Source of the DNA: Oscillibacter hominis
Lineage (GTDB): Bacteria; Bacillota; Clostridia; Oscillospirales; Oscillospiraceae
NCBI RefSeq assembly: GCF_014334055.1
Contig: NZ_CP060490.1
Coordinates: 2,108,001 to 2,172,000 of the forward strand
Reading direction: 5' to 3'
Length of the DNA: 64,000 nt
Of this stretch, positions 62,566 to 64,000 are shown one piece after another. The first letter of the stretch is position 1; every line of letters begins with the position of its first letter. The position numbers were made by a program, and so were the translations under genes. Under the pieces are notes generated by a model. That model saw only the letters and a program-made list of their open reading frames with translations. It made no database searches and was not told the DNA's origin.

Positions 62566-63999
62566 TCACTGTCCGGCCTCATGGGCCAGTTTGGTCAAGT
62601 AGTAGAGGTACGCGGCGCAGGACATCTCATTTTCCCGCAGCCCTTTGACCGTGTGGTATTCATTGGGCGCGTGGATCCTGCCGCCCTGCCCCAGCCCGTA
62701 AGAGACAAAGGGTACACCGCAGCGCTGGGTAAAGAGATAGGCTGGGCCGGTGCCGGGGAAAATGGGCCATGCATAGCCTTGGTCATAGCCGCTGTTGTCC
62801 AGAGCCATCAGCGCCGCACGGCAGGCCAGCGCCTCAGGGTCGCTCTTGGACCAGGGGGAACTCTGACGGACCGTGATCTTCACGTCGTCATAGCCGTGCT
62901 TGTTAAGATGCTTTTTGATCTTTTCCAGCATCATGTCGGCGGTCAGCGGGGGAACCAGCCGGACGTCCACCTTGGCCTGCACCTTATAGGGGATCACCGT
63001 CTTGGTAGCCGGGCCGGTATACCCGCCCCAGATGCCGTCGATGTTCAGCGTGGGCGTCCACATCAGTTTACGGACCGCCTCTTCCCCATGCATATCGTGG
63101 AGGAACCGGGAGGCGTAGAGCCGCTCATTCAGGAACATCTCCTCATCAAAGACAGAGGCAAAGCGCCGTGTCAGCTGTTCATCCGCCTCGGACAGGGGCT
63201 TCAGGTCATCGTAAAATCCCTCAATGAGGATGTCGTCCCCCTGGCGCATGGTGGACAGGGCGTTGACCAGCCGCCAGGCCGGACTTCCCACCCAGGCGGC
63301 GTTCATGCTGTGCAGGTCGATCTTCTGGGGACCGCCCCATTCGCCGCCCGTGACCTCCAGGTCCAAATACAGCGTGCCCTTGTTGCCCAGCAGTACGGCC
63401 GGGCGGCCCTGTTCATCCTGACGGGCGCCGTTGAGGAATACGCCGTCCAGCTTGGCAATCTCCTCCTTGTGGGCCTCTACAAAGGGGATCATGCTCTCAC
63501 TGCCCAGCTCCTCCTCGCCCTCCACTACAAAGAGGACGTTTACCGGCATATAGCCCAGCGTTTTCCGGATGGAGTCCACCGCGTTGAGGAAGCACACCAG
63601 CGGGCCCTTGGAGTTCATGATTCCGCGGGCCACGATGCACTCCCCGTAGTTCTCAAAGTCGATGCGGGCACCCTCATAGGGCGGGACAATCCACTCGTCG
63701 TAGGGCTCAGGCGGCTGTACGTCGTACATGCCGTACATGAGGATTCCGGGTGCGTTCTCCACATCGGCGTTCAGCCTGCCCACCACCACAGGGCTTTTCA
63801 CATACTGCTCCAGGTGGACATCCACACACCCCACGGAGCGCAAGAGCTCCATCACCTTTTCCGCGCACTCGTCAATCCCCTCTCCGGTCCCGGCCACACT
63901 GGGCTGACGGACCAGGTCCAGAATTTTGGGCAGGTGCTCGGATTCAAAGGCTGCATTGATATGGGAATAGACTTCTTCCAGCCAATCTGCCTTTTCCAC
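62566..63999 (-). CDS. M20 family metallo-hydrolase homologue with altered metal ligands (5' end at window edge)
   Basis: At least 477 residues. It has the M20 layout: YGMYDVQPPEPYDEW (about 89-103), ARGIMNSKGPL (about 124-134), EGEEELGS, and C-terminal GRIHAPNEY. In active M20 peptidases the first motif is GHYDVQP and the second GxxDDKG; here Met91 replaces the metal His and Asn129 the bridging Asp. A GTG at 63997-63999 may be the start, but the frame touches the edge so the true start may lie outside. It precedes the binding-protein gene by 84 bases, in the same operon. Confidence 0.8.
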   Translation of the reverse strand: MEKADWLEEVYSHINAAFESEHLPKILDLVRQPSVAGTGEGIDECAEKVMELLRSVGCVDVHLEQYVKSPVVVGRLNADVENAPGILMYGMYDVQPPEPYDEWIVPPYEGARIDFENYGECIVARGIMNSKGPLVCFLNAVDSIRKTLGYMPVNVLFVVEGEEELGSESMIPFVEAHKEEIAKLDGVFLNGARQDEQGRPAVLLGNKGTLYLDLEVTGGEWGGPQKIDLHSMNAAWVGSPAWRLVNALSTMRQGDDILIEGFYDDLKPLSEADEQLTRRFASVFDEEMFLNERLYASRFLHDMHGEEAVRKLMWTPTLNIDGIWGGYTGPATKTVIPYKVQAKVDVRLVPPLTADMMLEKIKKHLNKHGYDDVKITVRQSSPWSKSDPEALACRAALMALDNSGYDQGYAWPIFPGTGPAYLFTQRCGVPFVSYGLGQGGRIHAPNEYHTVKGLRENEMSCAAYLYYLTKLAHEAGQ

Positions 64000-64000
64000 G

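Overview
The window looks like chromosome from a high-GC Clostridia member, most likely a gut Oscillospiraceae (Oscillibacter / Dysosmobacter / Flavonifractor-like). This is an inference from gene content: a selenocysteine-containing GrdB, RNase J, a CIRCE-controlled groESL operon, a CarD regulator, DegV, a two-subunit fumarate-reductase-like pair, TRAP transporters, many amino-acid and amide hydrolases, strong Shine-Dalgarno sequences, and sigma-A type promoters. No rRNA and no CRISPR array were seen. A short AT-richer island at 22.8-25.7 kb stands out against the GC-rich background.

Layout. 1-5.2 kb: the tail of a TRAP permease, a GrdE/GrdB-type reductase pair whose GrdB reads through an in-frame UGA as Sec, an RpiR regulator and an FGGY sugar kinase. 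5.4-11.7 kb: DegV, a PAS-GGDEF-PAS-GGDEF-EAL protein, and RNase J. 11.7-18.2 kb (minus strand): an Lsa-type ABC-F ribosome-protection gene with a leader peptide and attenuator, a lipoprotein/MBOAT/DHHW set in which the MBOAT lacks its catalytic His, and an NfeD-SPFH pair. 18.5-22.8 kb: a THUMP rRNA methyltransferase, a lipid kinase and groES-groEL.

22.8-25.7 kb: a two-gene restriction-modification-like island sits between two copies of the groEL 3' end. Its EcoRI-family adenine methyltransferase contains an (AG)17 tract. The three reading frames after that tract give three different C-termini, two of them short versions that both end in an LYDRIxIKR motif. The partner gene is a DUF262-HNH nuclease. 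This is the strongest candidate for an undescribed, phase-variable system in the window.

26-33.7 kb: a MarR-controlled operon with a flavoprotein, a 2Fe-2S protein, an Nramp-like transporter, an aminothiazoline-carboxylate hydrolase, a DMT exporter and a cysteine desulfidase; together they suggest breakdown of a cyclic sulfur amino acid to sulfide. 33.9-34.2 kb: tRNA-Met, tRNA-Glu and tRNA-Val. 34.6-41.8 kb: an amidohydrolase, a cucumopine-synthase-related protein, a TRAP transporter, an asparaginase-like enzyme and a LysR regulator, probably one catabolic unit for an opine-like or amide substrate. 41.9-47 kb: two tiny paralogous proteins, an ECF sigma factor and an ABC exporter operon. 47-49.7 kb: a membrane GDPD and a flavodoxin. 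49.9-64 kb: several nitrogen-compound uptake and hydrolysis modules (nitrilase with SSS symporter; amidohydrolase with an AstE-like protein; an Opp-type ABC system with M20 and M24 homologues), plus RpiR, LysR and CarD regulators. Three of the metallo-hydrolase homologues here lack expected metal ligands.
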